Source of the DNA: Cryobacterium sp. Y29
GTDB lineage: Bacteria > Actinomycetota > Actinomycetes > Actinomycetales > Microbacteriaceae
Direction: 5' to 3'
Length of the DNA: 64,000 bases
Assembly (NCBI RefSeq): GCF_002929825.1
Contig: NZ_PJJN01000037.1
Location: 1-64,000, forward strand
The position numbers were made by a program, and so were the translations under genes. Under the pieces are notes generated by a model. That model ran no database searches. It had not been told where the DNA came from and saw only the letters and a list, made by a program, of their open reading frames with translations. The first letter of the stretch is position 1. The number at the start of each line of letters is the position of its first letter. Positions 35,373 through 44,112 of the stretch are shown here, piece after piece.

Positions 35373-35670
35373 TGAGCGCTGCTTCGATTTGTTGCTGGGT
35401 CGGAGATCCGGCCAGGCCGTGCGGGGTGAGATAGATCCGGCAGGCGAGGTCGCTGGTGCGGCCATCCGTCGGAAAGAGATCGACCCCGTCGACGAGGATC
35501 GTCGGCGATCCGGCGAAGAGCAATCGTGCAGCAGTCTCGGCAGAATCGATCAGCGTCGACTTGACTGATGTGTTCGAAGACATCGAGTTCGCAACCGCGC
35601 GCTGCAGGCGCTGAAGGGTTACTTGCGAATTCGGACAGTCTGCAATGTGGAGCAGCTCGATTGTCGCCAT
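35359..35670 (-). CDS. Thioredoxin-like protein of the metal-resistance cluster
   Basis: A 103-residue protein with thioredoxin-fold pattern: beta strand IELLHIADCPN, a helix, then AGSPTILVDGVDLFP, with the cis-Pro in SPTIL. It keeps only one Cys of the active-site region (DCPNS), so it is not a classical disulfide reductase. Similar small proteins occur beside mercury and other metal-resistance genes. The ATG at 35670 has GGAGGAAG upstream; the longer frame is rejected. It is first in the minus-strand cargo set: thioredoxin-like, zinc ribbon, cmtR, CDF. Confidence 0.7.
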   Translation of the reverse strand: MATIELLHIADCPNSQVTLQRLQRAVANSMSSNTSVKSTLIDSAETAARLLFAGSPTILVDGVDLFPTDGRTSDLACRIYLTPHGLAGSPTQQQIEAALNAHG

Positions 35671-35814
35671 GAATTTCTTCCTCCGCAGGGGCCATCCAGA
35701 TCCGAATCGAACGACCGGCGAGGAGCCTCTTTTCCCAATTCTGTCACCGCAGTCCCCTGCCGCGTAGTCCACTGCGCACCTCCAGGACGAAGCGAAACAC
35801 GATTGGAGCAACGC

Positions 35815-36216
35815 ATGGCTGAGTACGAGTCAAAGAACCGCACATCTCGATGGATCAGTGTCGCCTTCCTTCAAGGAGCTGAGGCCGACGCGGTGGTCGA
35901 CCTGATCGACCGGAGCGGAGCATCCGCTGCTTTCGACTACCTGCAGCCACTGGATCTCGGCGAGGCCACGACTGATACCGCCCTCGAGAATGGGTACGTC
36001 TACGACCGCATCCCGGCCGGCCGGACCGACCACATCATCGAGCATGACGGCTCGCCATACGCGCTGACCTACAGCAGGACGTTTCGGTACGTTTCGCTGT
36101 TGCGGTGGCATCCGCTTGAATCTGCATTGGGGCCGGCCCGGAACGCGCCCCGCCGAGATGACGTCTGGGCCGCCCCGCGGTCGACGCGCCTGGCCGACCG
36201 CACGGTCACGCTGTGA
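35815..36216 (+). CDS. Hypothetical conjugation-operon protein
   Basis: A 133-residue soluble protein (starts MAEYESKNR) with no family I can name. GGAG lies 6 bases before the ATG. The last codon overlaps the VirB4-like gene as GTGA, so it belongs to the transfer operon, which resumes here after the metal cargo. Pattern: a beta-alpha N-terminus (WISVAFLQGAEADAVVDLID) and an aromatic-rich second half. Its position between the SCO6880 and VirB4 genes suggests an apparatus-associated role. Confidence 0.65.
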   Translation: MAEYESKNRTSRWISVAFLQGAEADAVVDLIDRSGASAAFDYLQPLDLGEATTDTALENGYVYDRIPAGRTDHIIEHDGSPYALTYSRTFRYVSLLRWHPLESALGPARNAPRRDDVWAAPRSTRLADRTVTL

Positions 36217-37700
36217 AAGACGCCGCAACCGAGCGGATGCATACGGCCGCGCTGGTCGAGCCGCGCGGCGAACTGCGCCGCGACCGTCGCGCCCGTCGCC
36301 GAGAGGCCGCCAAGATCGAAGCGGATGCCCAGAAGGCCACGACTATCGCGGCCCGCACCCGCTGGCACGCCGAGCGGGGTGAAGCACGATCGGGCGCTTA
36401 TCTACCCAAAGCCGGCGAGGTAGGTCCCGCCCAACTGCGAACGCCCGGCCGATTGAAACTCCCCAAGCACCAGGACACAACCGCGACGCTGTCCGGCCAC
36501 TACCCGTTTCTCGCGGAAGCCGGACTCGGCTCGGCCGGCGTCTTCGTCGGTCAGGACCTCTACTCGGGCGGATCCTTCGTCTACGACCCGTGGGTGCTCT
36601 ACCAGCGGGGCATGATCACCGCTCCAAATATCGTGCTGGCCGGCATCGTCGGCTCCGGCAAATCCTCGTTAGCGAAGTCGCTGTACACCCGCTCACTCCC
36701 CTTCGGCCGCCGCGTCTACGTGCCGGGCGACCCGAAAGGCGAGCACACCGCTGTCGCCGAGGCCGTCGGCGGCAAGGCGATCATCCTCGGCCATGGACTG
36801 CGCAACCGGCTGAATCCACTCGATGAAGGCCACCGAGCCGCATCCGTTTCGGACGCCGAATGGTCGGCACAGTTGTCCGCCCGGCGTCGCGACCTGATCG
36901 GGGCCCTCGCCGAAACCGTGCTCGACCGACCACTCAGCCCGCTCGAGCACACCGCCATCGACCTCGCCCTGGCCGATGCCGTGCGCAGCGCCGAGGTGCC
37001 GATCCTGCCGATGGTGGTCGATCGCATCCTCTCCCCCAACCCCGAGGACGACGAGGGCCGCCTCGCCGCAGACGGTCGTCTCGTCGGCCATGCGCTGCGC
37101 CGACTCGTGGCCGGCGACCTCGCCGGACTCTTCGACGGACCCTCCACCGTGCGCTTCGACCCTTCGCTGCCGATGGTCTCGCTCGACCTGTCGCGGGTGG
37201 CCGAGAACTCGACGCTGATTTCGGTGCTGATGACGTGCTCGTCGGCCTGGATGGAGTCGGCCCTCGCCGATCCGGCCGGCGGCCAGCGCTGGGTGATCTA
37301 CGACGAGGCCTGGCGGCTCATGGCGTATCCGGCGTTGCTGCGCCGAATGGATGCCCAGTGGCGGCTCGCCCGCCACTTCGGCATCGCCAACATGCTGATC
37401 TTTCACAAGCTCAGCGACCTCGACAACGTCGGCGACTCCGGATCCGCCATGCGCGCCTTGGCGTCGTCGCTGCTGGCGAACGCGGAAACCCGCATCGTCT
37501 ACCGGCAGGAACCGGACCAGCTCGGGGCAACTGCCAGCGCGCTCGGGCTCAGCCGAACTGAGCAGAACCTGCTGCCAGCGCTCGGCACCGGCCAAGGGTT
37601 GTGGCGGGTAAAAGATCGCAGCTTCGTCGTGCAGCATCAGTTGCACCCGGATGAGCTCGCGGCGTTTGATACGACGGCTCGGATGACGTCTGGGCAATAG
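36213..37700 (+). CDS. VirB4-like conjugation ATPase
   Basis: A 495-residue ATPase that powers the type IV secretion channel. Walker A is GIVGSGKSS near residue 147, followed by YVPGDPKGEH. Walker B is WVIYDEAWRLM near residue 365, followed by the arginine-rich motif in RMDAQWRLARHFGIANM. The N-terminal ~100 residues are basic and Ala-rich. The protein lacks the long VirB4 N-domain, which fits the idea that SCO6880 supplies it. GTG start overlaps the upstream TGA; the gene is followed by a short gene and the coupling protein. Confidence 0.88.
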   Translation: MKDAATERMHTAALVEPRGELRRDRRARRREAAKIEADAQKATTIAARTRWHAERGEARSGAYLPKAGEVGPAQLRTPGRLKLPKHQDTTATLSGHYPFLAEAGLGSAGVFVGQDLYSGGSFVYDPWVLYQRGMITAPNIVLAGIVGSGKSSLAKSLYTRSLPFGRRVYVPGDPKGEHTAVAEAVGGKAIILGHGLRNRLNPLDEGHRAASVSDAEWSAQLSARRRDLIGALAETVLDRPLSPLEHTAIDLALADAVRSAEVPILPMVVDRILSPNPEDDEGRLAADGRLVGHALRRLVAGDLAGLFDGPSTVRFDPSLPMVSLDLSRVAENSTLISVLMTCSSAWMESALADPAGGQRWVIYDEAWRLMAYPALLRRMDAQWRLARHFGIANMLIFHKLSDLDNVGDSGSAMRALASSLLANAETRIVYRQEPDQLGATASALGLSRTEQNLLPALGTGQGLWRVKDRSFVVQHQLHPDELAAFDTTARMTSGQ

Positions 37701-37734
37701 CCGCGCACCTTGTATTGATTGAGGAGGCCTAGTC

Positions 37735-37863
37735 ATGGAACGAGAAGCGCGCTTAATGCTCGCCGGACTACCCGTCCCCGCGCCGTGTGCGCCTCCCTTC
37801 TCCTCCGGGCTTCGCTCCCTCCCCTACGCGACGCTTCAGCCGTCTGACTTGATAAGCGGATGA
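37735..37863 (+). CDS. Short coupled ORF before the coupling protein
   Basis: A 42-codon frame (MEREARLML at the start) with an excellent GAGGAGG seven bases before the ATG and a TGA that overlaps the virD4 ATG as ATGA. The product is Pro- and Leu-rich with one Cys and has no recognised homologue. It is either a tiny protein or a leader that sets translation of the coupling protein. The signals are good but the coding evidence is thin. Confidence 0.5.
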   Translation: MEREARLMLAGLPVPAPCAPPFSSGLRSLPYATLQPSDLISG

Positions 37864-39665
37864 CCACCCAACGACCGCAGACCGACCTCGGCGACGAGCT
37901 AGCCAACCTCGGTATTGGACTCCTGATCGGTGCAGCAGGGTTGGCCCTCCTGCTTCGCGGCTCGGGTGCTATTGCTGCATGGGTAACGGGAATCGCGCAG
38001 CCCACCGGAGGGCCGGAAACTGGGCTCGCTGTGCTCCTCAACCCAGGCAACCCCGCCGCGGAGCTTCGGGCACCGGATTTGAACCCAGTCGCATATTGGG
38101 TGACAACGAGCCTGCTGGTGGGGCTGGCGTCCGCTCTGACGTTTGGGTTGTGGCGCATATTCAGGGGCGGCTCAACGAAGGTGGACCCGTACCGCATCGC
38201 TGGCATCGCGACCCGTGCCGAAGTCGCCCGTGCCGCGTCGCATTCGGCCATTATGAAGCGCGCTGAGCATCTTCGCCCGTCGCTCGCGAAGGCCGACCCG
38301 AGCGATGTCGGCTATCGGATCGGGCGATCGCGTGGATCCGCGGTGTGGGCGAGCGTCGAGGACTCGATTCTGGTGATCGGGCCGCCACGTTCGGGCAAGG
38401 GTGCGCACATTGTGATCAATGCCATTCTCGATGCGCCCGGCCCGGTCGTGACCACCTCGACGCGCCCCGACAATCTCACCACGACGCTGCGAGCGCGGCA
38501 ACGGCTGGGGCCAGTGGCGGTGTTCGACCCGCAGCAGCTGGCAGCGGGCGTACCTGTGGGGCTGCGGTGGTCACCGATTCGTGGTTGTGAAGATCCGCTC
38601 ACGGCGATGATCCGCGCGGCGGGGCTCGCCGCTGGAACCGGACTGGCCGCGGGCGGAGTTGACGGCGGCGGATTTTGGGAAGCCAAAACCCGCACGGCCC
38701 TGCAGTCGATGCTGCACGCGGCTGCGCTCGATCACTGCTCGCCAGCTGACCTCTTTCGCTGGACCCTCGACCCGGCCGCCGCCCACGACGCCGTCTCAAT
38801 CCTGCTGAGCACCCCGGGCGCCGCCACTGGCTGGGGCGATGCGCTCCGAGCCACACTCGAGGCCGACCCGCGCACACGCGACTCGATCTGGCAGGGTGTT
38901 TCGCTGTCGTTGGGTGCGTTGGCTGACCCACGCGTCTTGGATGCCGTCTCTCCACCGGAGGGCGAAGAGTTCGACCCCGAAGGATTTCTGCGTAGCAATG
39001 GCACGCTCTATTTGCTGGCGACCGGCGCGGGCTCGAACAATTCCGCCGCCCTCGTCTCGGCCTTCGTGGAGGACCTCGTTGAGACCGCCCGTCGTCTCGC
39101 CGCCCGAAGCGCGGGTGCACGACTGGATCCGCCGCTGCTACTCGCGCTCGATGAGATCGGCAACCTCGCACCACTCCCCTCGCTTCCCACTTTGATGGCG
39201 GAAGGCGGCGGTACTGGGATCACCACGATGCCAGTGCTCCAGTCGCTCGCCCAGGCACGCACGAAGTGGAGCGACAACGTCGCCGGCACCATCTGGGACT
39301 CATCGATCGTCAAGATCGTGCTCGGCGGTGGATCCAACTCACGCGACCTGCACGACCTTTCCACTCTGATCGGCGACCGCGACGAAACGACAGACTCGAC
39401 GACCATCGGTGATCGCGGCTCGCGGTCTTCGCAGCGATCCATACGCAGGGTGCCGATCATGCCGCCCGACATGATCCGCACCCTGCCCTTCGGCACCGGC
39501 CTGATCATGCTCCGCGCAGCGCCACCAATCATCGCGACCCTGCAAATGTGGACCGCTCGGTCGGATGCCACGGAGTTGCGGGCTAACCGCGAGGAAATCG
39601 AGAGGATGATGCAAGCGCCGACGCGGGGTGTGCCAGATTCGGAGCCAGTTCAGGATCCGGACTGA
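37860..39665 (+). CDS. VirD4/TraG-type coupling protein
   Basis: A 601-residue type IV coupling protein that recruits the DNA-relaxase complex to the channel. Two membrane segments precede residue 100 (LGIGLLIGAAGLALLLRGSG and YWVTTSLLVGLASALTFGLW). Walker A is VIGPPRSGKGAH near residue 175 and Walker B LLLALDEIGNLAPLP near residue 420, followed by the conserved VLQSLAQA. All core motifs are intact. It starts with ATGA overlap to the short gene before it. A coupling protein without a relaxase in the window is notable. Confidence 0.9.
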   Translation: MTTQRPQTDLGDELANLGIGLLIGAAGLALLLRGSGAIAAWVTGIAQPTGGPETGLAVLLNPGNPAAELRAPDLNPVAYWVTTSLLVGLASALTFGLWRIFRGGSTKVDPYRIAGIATRAEVARAASHSAIMKRAEHLRPSLAKADPSDVGYRIGRSRGSAVWASVEDSILVIGPPRSGKGAHIVINAILDAPGPVVTTSTRPDNLTTTLRARQRLGPVAVFDPQQLAAGVPVGLRWSPIRGCEDPLTAMIRAAGLAAGTGLAAGGVDGGGFWEAKTRTALQSMLHAAALDHCSPADLFRWTLDPAAAHDAVSILLSTPGAATGWGDALRATLEADPRTRDSIWQGVSLSLGALADPRVLDAVSPPEGEEFDPEGFLRSNGTLYLLATGAGSNNSAALVSAFVEDLVETARRLAARSAGARLDPPLLLALDEIGNLAPLPSLPTLMAEGGGTGITTMPVLQSLAQARTKWSDNVAGTIWDSSIVKIVLGGGSNSRDLHDLSTLIGDRDETTDSTTIGDRGSRSSQRSIRRVPIMPPDMIRTLPFGTGLIMLRAAPPIIATLQMWTARSDATELRANREEIERMMQAPTRGVPDSEPVQDPD

Positions 39666-39865
39666 CGACCTAAGTCGAGGTCGCCCGGCTCCTACGCTGT
39701 CGAAAGCGGATATTGTCAGCGGCGGTGACCTGATGCATCCTGTCGAGGCCTCGGACGGTTGAAAATATTCACCTATCCGGCAGGCCTGCGGCATGGAATG
39801 TTCTGCGCACCTCCTAGTGAACGCGGACCACGATGGCCCGTCCCAATCACAGGAGGTCAAGTCCC

Positions 39866-40315
39866 ATGGCACTTCACACCCAGCAATCGCTGTCCGGCTT
39901 CATCGCTTCCGACCCGCAGCAGTCGGTCACAGAGAACGGCGACACCCGCTTCTACGTGCGCGTCGGCCAGCCGCACTTTCGTCACGAATACAGCGGCAGC
40001 TTCACCGCGCTCGAGCCGACGTTCCACGACCTCGTAGCCTACCGCGCCACCGCCGAACGGGCTCTTGAAAGTCTCGCCAAAGGTGACAGCTTTGTCGCTG
40101 AAGGGTATGTGCGCACCTTCCAGGTCGAGCGCGACGGCGAACTCATTCAACGCGAAGAGTTCGTTGCCAAGAAGATCGGCCATGATCTCGCGCGCACTAA
40201 CTATCAGGTCACTAGAACCAATCGCTCGGCTCCGGGCAGCGAACAGGACGCTGCGGCAACGCAGACGGCAATCGTCAGCGAGACGGAAGCTGCTCACGCC
40301 AGCTCGCGGTGGTGA
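39866..40315 (+). CDS. Single-stranded DNA-binding protein
   Basis: A 149-residue SSB-like OB-fold protein. It opens with a short strand (QQSLSGFIASDPQQSVTENGDTRFYVRVGQ) and keeps the family pattern up to LAKGDSFVAEGYVRTFQVERDGE, where SSBs usually have KGxxVxVxGxL. The C-terminus is not the acidic DDDIPF tail of host SSB, so it is probably an element-borne SSB protecting transferred single strands. The ATG at 39866 follows AGGAGG. It is separated from virD4 by 200 bases and may have its own promoter. Confidence 0.8.
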   Translation: MALHTQQSLSGFIASDPQQSVTENGDTRFYVRVGQPHFRHEYSGSFTALEPTFHDLVAYRATAERALESLAKGDSFVAEGYVRTFQVERDGELIQREEFVAKKIGHDLARTNYQVTRTNRSAPGSEQDAAATQTAIVSETEAAHASSRW

Positions 40316-40322
40316 AACAGCG

Positions 40323-40889
40323 ATGGCAGAGTCCTTGGTCGAGTGGGCATCCGGTGAACACGACGACGCGTTCGGAGCAACCTCGCTGCACGATCTCGAC
40401 GGGCCGCTCGCTGCGGAGCCGCCGCATCCGATCAATTGGAACCTCCTCAGCGCCGACGATGCCGAGGCCGAATGGATCGAACTCAACCACTGGGTGAACT
40501 GGCTGCGGCGCACCTACGGTCTGCCAGCATCCGTCGTGCCACCGTTCTGGCATCGCCATCCCGAACTCGTCTGGGAGCTCTCCGCGTTGCACCTGCACTG
40601 GCTCGGCGCCTACGACCCCGATCAGCACGCCTCCGCCCCGCTCGGCTGGCACCGTGACTTCGCGGATGCCCGCCTGCGACTTCGCGACTGGGTCGCGATC
40701 TCGGGGACGCGGCTAGAGCGGGATCGATCGACGCGGCAGACGGCATGGCCAGGAGAACCGCCGGCCTACGCCGTTGAAGACGTGGTCATCGGCGATCGCG
40801 ACGAGGACTTCGTGCAGTTCGTCGTCGACGATGTCGCGCGTCGCCGCGATCCGGAGGCATCGTTCTACTCTCGCGCTGAATTTAGTTGA
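40323..40889 (+). CDS. DUF4913-family protein of the conjugative element
   Basis: A 188-residue protein. The core (LNHWVNWLRRTYGLP, then VPPFWHRHPELVWELSALHLHWLGAYD) is the DUF4913 signature, found almost only in actinobacterial conjugative elements. Function unknown; trans-acting transfer or replication roles are assumed. The second half (RLRDWV and on) is usual for the family. The ATG is 8 bases after the SSB stop. It is the last recognisable backbone gene. Confidence 0.75.
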   Translation: MAESLVEWASGEHDDAFGATSLHDLDGPLAAEPPHPINWNLLSADDAEAEWIELNHWVNWLRRTYGLPASVVPPFWHRHPELVWELSALHLHWLGAYDPDQHASAPLGWHRDFADARLRLRDWVAISGTRLERDRSTRQTAWPGEPPAYAVEDVVIGDRDEDFVQFVVDDVARRRDPEASFYSRAEFS

Positions 40890-41139
40890 TATCGCCAAGC
40901 CTTGGCTCTTGCGAAGGGCGTAAAGGACCTGCTTCACTGTCGCAGTTGACGCACCTGAGCGCGACTGTTCAAAGGGCGGGGTAAACGCGACACCCTCGGG
41001 CTCGTGACCCGCAGAACCCAGTATCCGCGCGGACGTGCCCGATCAGCGTCCGGCCTACGGGCGGCCGCACAAAGTTCAGCAGTCGGTCTGAATGAATACC
41101 GACTACAGCGCTCGTGCTCTTGCCCCGGTCGCGACGAGG

Positions 41140-41490
41140 TCAGTCACCGTTCTTCTTCTTGTTTTGTACCTGCAGTCCGCCGGTGGGTCTGGTCTCGATG
41201 AGGAAGAGTTCCGCCGCTCGAACCAAGTCGGAAAGTTTTGCGTAGCCCCAGTTTCGTGAGTCGAAGTCGGGCTGTTGCTTCCGCATTAGCTGGCCCACCG
41301 TGGCAAGGTTCGCCCATCCGTCTTCTCCTGATGCCGTGGTGACACACATTCTGTAGCGTGACAGGCCGGTTCGGCTTTTGTCACCCGCTTCGGACAAACC
41401 GGCCGCCAAGCTCTTTGAGAGTTCTGCCGCTGTATTCGCAGCCGCAACGCGGATGCGGTCCTCAGCCTGTAGCAGTTGCCCGGCAGTTCA
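41140..41490 (-). pseudogene. OST-HTH/LOTUS C-terminal fragment of a NYN-type protein
   Basis: The reading frame from about 41488 encodes an Ala-rich stretch and then a complete OST-HTH module (GWANLATVGQLMRKQQPDFD, then WGYAKLSDLVRAAELFLI). In intact LabA-like proteins this domain follows an N-terminal NYN nuclease, which is missing. An in-frame TGA lies just upstream at about 41490, where sequence related to an integrase begins. It is a broken relative of the gene at 28938, not a duplicate of it. Confidence 0.65.
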
Positions 41491-41519
41491 GCTCTCGGCG
41501 CAGAAGCGTGAAGTTCTGG

Positions 41520-41624
41520 AATGAGCAAAAACAACCCGACCTGCCGCTCGATGTCGTTCAGCTGGAATCCCAGAGCGCGGCGCATCACCAAATACTCGTC
41601 CAGGCGTTCACGCAGCGTCGTCAT
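41520..41624 (-). pseudogene. N-terminal stub of a tyrosine recombinase
   Basis: The first ~34 codons (TTLRERLDEYLVMRRALGF and on) match the N-terminal core-binding segment of the last integrase in three-integrase (Tn554/RIT-like) modules. The ATG overlaps the stop of the upstream integrase as ATGA. The frame then leaves homology and joins the OST-HTH fragment, so the catalytic domain is gone. Confidence 0.65.
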
Positions 41625-42852
41625 CGCGGCACCTGTCCGAAGGGGACCGCCAAGACACGCAGGGATACGAGATCGACTTTAGCGTAAGCCATCGTGGTCA
41701 CGGTGTAAACGTGGCCCAGGAGTTCCTTCGCCTCAGTTAAGCTGCCGCCGCCGGCCAGGACGTCCATCGCGGCGGTATGCCGTAGCCGGTGGGCGTAGAT
41801 CCGGTCGACGCCCGCCAAGTCCGACAACCGGGCGATGCTTCCCGAGATCCCGAGGGTGTCATCATCCCGCGCGGTGCCTTCATGCGGACGAACACCCCAC
41901 GATCGAGTGCCGGGGGACGCGCCCGCAACCACGCTTCCAATGCATCGCCGACGTCGACCGGGATCGGCAGTGTGTGCTCGCGGCCCTTCCCGCTGACCTT
42001 GAGCTGTCCTGTAGTCCAGTCGATGTCGTCGAGGGTGAGGCGGGCGGCTTCGCCGGCGCGCAGGCCAAGCCGAACGAGGATCGTGACCACTGCCCGGTCT
42101 CGTGCGCCGATCGCGGTGGCTGGGTCGCACACGCTCAACCGTGCAGCGACCTGGTCCGCGCCGACCCCGCGAGGCAGGGTCCGTCTCGTTCCCGGAGGTT
42201 TCAGGACCCCGGCCGTCGGATCCCGACTGATCCGCCCCGTGCTCAACGCCCACCGCAGCAAGCAACGAACCGCATCGACGATGTGAGCACGAGTGACGGC
42301 GCCATAGGGGCGGCCCCGCTCAGCGACGTAAGCGTTGACGACCGGTGCGCCCAGACGGAACCTTTCGACAGTGCCCTCTGGCGTCGTTGCCACGTCCACG
42401 AGTCCGGCCCCGTAGTGGCAGCGGGCGTCGATGGTTTTCTCGAGCAGCCCGCGGTCGTTCCGCATCCACGCGCGCCACTCGGTTACTGCGGCCTGCGCTT
42501 CGGTGACCACCTCATTCTCGCTAGCGGCGAAGTATCCCGCCGCGATCAAGAACCTGCGCATCGTGCCCATGCACGTGGTCACCACGGCCGCCACCACGGT
42601 TCGCGAACGCTCCGAAATCACAAACCGGTCAAGCAGTGCCTGCTCGATCTGGTCGGCGCTCGCGCCCTCCGTCTGCATCCATAGACTCAACCGCGCAAGC
42701 AAGTTCACGATGCCAGCCGCTGAACCTGGCGAGTACCCCTGTTCAGACAACCAGGATGAACACTCGGCCAATATCGCTGGAGCCAACGGCCCCACCGAAA
42801 CGCGCGGAATCCGATCCACATGCGGCCGAGCTGTGGGCGATTTCTTCGTCAC
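41621..42852 (-). pseudogene. Frameshifted tyrosine recombinase/integrase
   Basis: Two frames together give a full integrase of about 400 residues. The upstream frame (start GTG at about 42852) carries the core-binding domain and the first catalytic Arg in LGLRAGEAARL. After a shift near 41860 the second frame carries HRLRHTAAMD, ELLGHV and the tyrosine in MAYAKVD. Apart from the frameshift all catalytic residues are present. The ATGA overlap with a second recombinase start marks it as part of a multi-integrase module. Sequencing error is a possible cause of the shift. Confidence 0.8.
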
Positions 42853-42980
42853 TGCTCTCACGTCCAGACATTCTCTGCCTGAAGCATGACCGCAGATCAA
42901 CTATGCCGACATCTCAACCCCGAAAATCAAATCTGACCAACACCATTACAAAAACCATCGGCATAGCCCCAAGGTCGGCA

Positions 42981-43370
42981 TTAAACATCCCACGAATAGA
43001 CCTGGCCAGGGCCCGTCGCGATCAGCTCGGGGATCGCCCGTGCCGGGTGGCGGGCCTGGCGGCGGCGGTCCTTGACTTGCTGGTTCTCGTTCAACACCCG
43101 ATACATCGTTGAAATGGAGCACAAGTACGTGCCGGCATCGAGGAGCTGGGCGTAGATCTGGATCGGCGGCAGATCCACGAACGAGTCCGGATTGACGACG
43201 GCGAGAATCTGCCGACGTTCGGCATCATCGATCTGGTTCGCCGGGATCGGCGCCGGCCCGGCCATCGGATTGCGTGGTTTTCGGGTGGCGGTCGCCCGAG
43301 GGATCCCGACCAGGTCGGCCGCGAAGCGAGTGGAGATTCCTCGGCTGGCCAGTTCGCGGTAGGCGGTCAT
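42981..43370 (-). pseudogene. IS3-family orfB (transposase) N-terminal fragment
   Basis: The 129-codon frame has the HTH_21 region of IS3-family OrfB (SRGISTRFAADLVGIPRATA, then IYAQLLDAGTYLCSISTMYRVL). It stops at GPGQVYSWDV, exactly where the DDE catalytic core should begin. The remaining two thirds are absent, and the integrase pseudogene begins within about 130 bases. The ATG overlaps the orfA stop (TAATG). Confidence 0.85.
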
Positions 43371-43804
43371 TACGGCTTCGTGTGCGGTGTTTCGTCCCGC
43401 GAGCTCTTCGAAAGACTTTCGAGTAGCTCGTGCATTTTTGACATGATCTCCAACGCCACCCCCGTCGTTTCTAAGCGCTGCTCGGTCTTGCTCAGCTGGC
43501 GGCGCAGCCGGGCGATTTCCGCTTACTCCGGTGTGAGCCGGGCGATTTTCTCGCCGGGCTTCTTTTCGGCGAGGACGCCGGCGTCACGCAGCTTTCGCCA
43601 CTCGGTGATCTGCGAGGAGTACAGCCCTTCGGTGCGCAGATACGCGCCGCCCTCGTTGGTCTTAATCGCCGCGTCATACGCGTCCAAATGGGCAAGCTTC
43701 TGCGCTGGGCTGAACGACCTTCTCGAGGTCGGACCACCAGCTCGCGGTCCGGGACTACTCATATGACTATCGTCGCGCACGGCGATCAAAGACGGGCTGG
43801 ACAT
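43370..43804 (-). pseudogene. IS3-family orfA with in-frame stop
   Basis: The frame encodes an IS3 OrfA: a helix-turn-helix (RRSFSPAQKLAHLDAYDAA, then GLYSSQITEWRKLRDAGVL) and then the leucine-zipper helix (EIARLRRQLSKTEQRL). A TAA at 43523-43525 interrupts it between LTPE and AEIARL, a nonsense change in an otherwise continuous frame. The element is therefore dead in both genes. Its upstream end is the partner of the window's first 70 bases. Confidence 0.85.
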
Positions 43805-43807
43805 GAT

Positions 43808-43877
43808 GATGATTCCTGATTCTCGCCCTACGTCATACGGCGGACTTGCTCTGCGGTACTGATCTCACCCAACCCTG
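43808..43877 (-). mobile_element. IS3 end upstream of orfA
   Basis: This aligns with 1-70 (see that entry). It marks the outer end of the IS3 remnant. Bases after 43877 are unlike those after position 70, so the boundary is near GGGTTGGGTG read on the minus strand. Confidence 0.7.
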
Positions 43878-44112
43878 ACGGTAATGATGAGAAGAGGCTT
43901 GAGGCTGCGTGACCCTAACCCTGACTGACGTCCTTCCGAGGGCTGTCTTTTACGTGATCTGTCCGCGGGCTCAAGGCTGCTCAAAGTGCGCTGACCAGGC
44001 GGACATGACTTTATAGGAGCCTGAAGCGAATTCCCATTACCGTCTTGTCTGTCCACCTGGCCAACGTGCTCATCATTTACCCAGATGGACGCAATGGAAA
44101 GGCAATTTCATC
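43877..44112 (+). ncRNA. IS110 noncoding left end, possible bridge-RNA region
   Basis: About 235 bases lie between the IS3 end and the IS110 transposase start. IS110-group elements carry their guide (bridge) RNA in the noncoding end 5' of the transposase. The stretch includes a 10-base inverted repeat, GACGGTAATG (43877-43886) with CATTACCGTC (44035-44044), and G/C-rich segments that could fold. No loop homology can be checked by eye; location is the main argument. Confidence 0.3.

Larger units (their letters stand above)
23269..40889 (+). mobile_element. Conjugative-element backbone (type IV secretion), incomplete
   Basis: From the prim-pol gene to the DUF4913 gene, nearly all plus-strand genes belong to families seen in actinobacterial integrative conjugative elements: ParB-like, cell-wall hydrolase, DUF6112, TrbL/VirB6, SCO6880, VirB4, VirD4, SSB and DUF4913. 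Cargo interrupts it at 28938-30272 and 34090-35670. No relaxase or intact integrase is present in the window, and the right end runs into broken recombinases and IS remnants. Boundaries are therefore approximate. Confidence 0.75.

Noticed and set aside
36693..37736. 347-codon minus-strand open frame opposite the VirB4-like gene
   Set aside because: Composition is that of a complementary shadow (His, Arg, Gly, Glu rich) and the plus strand encodes clear Walker motifs.
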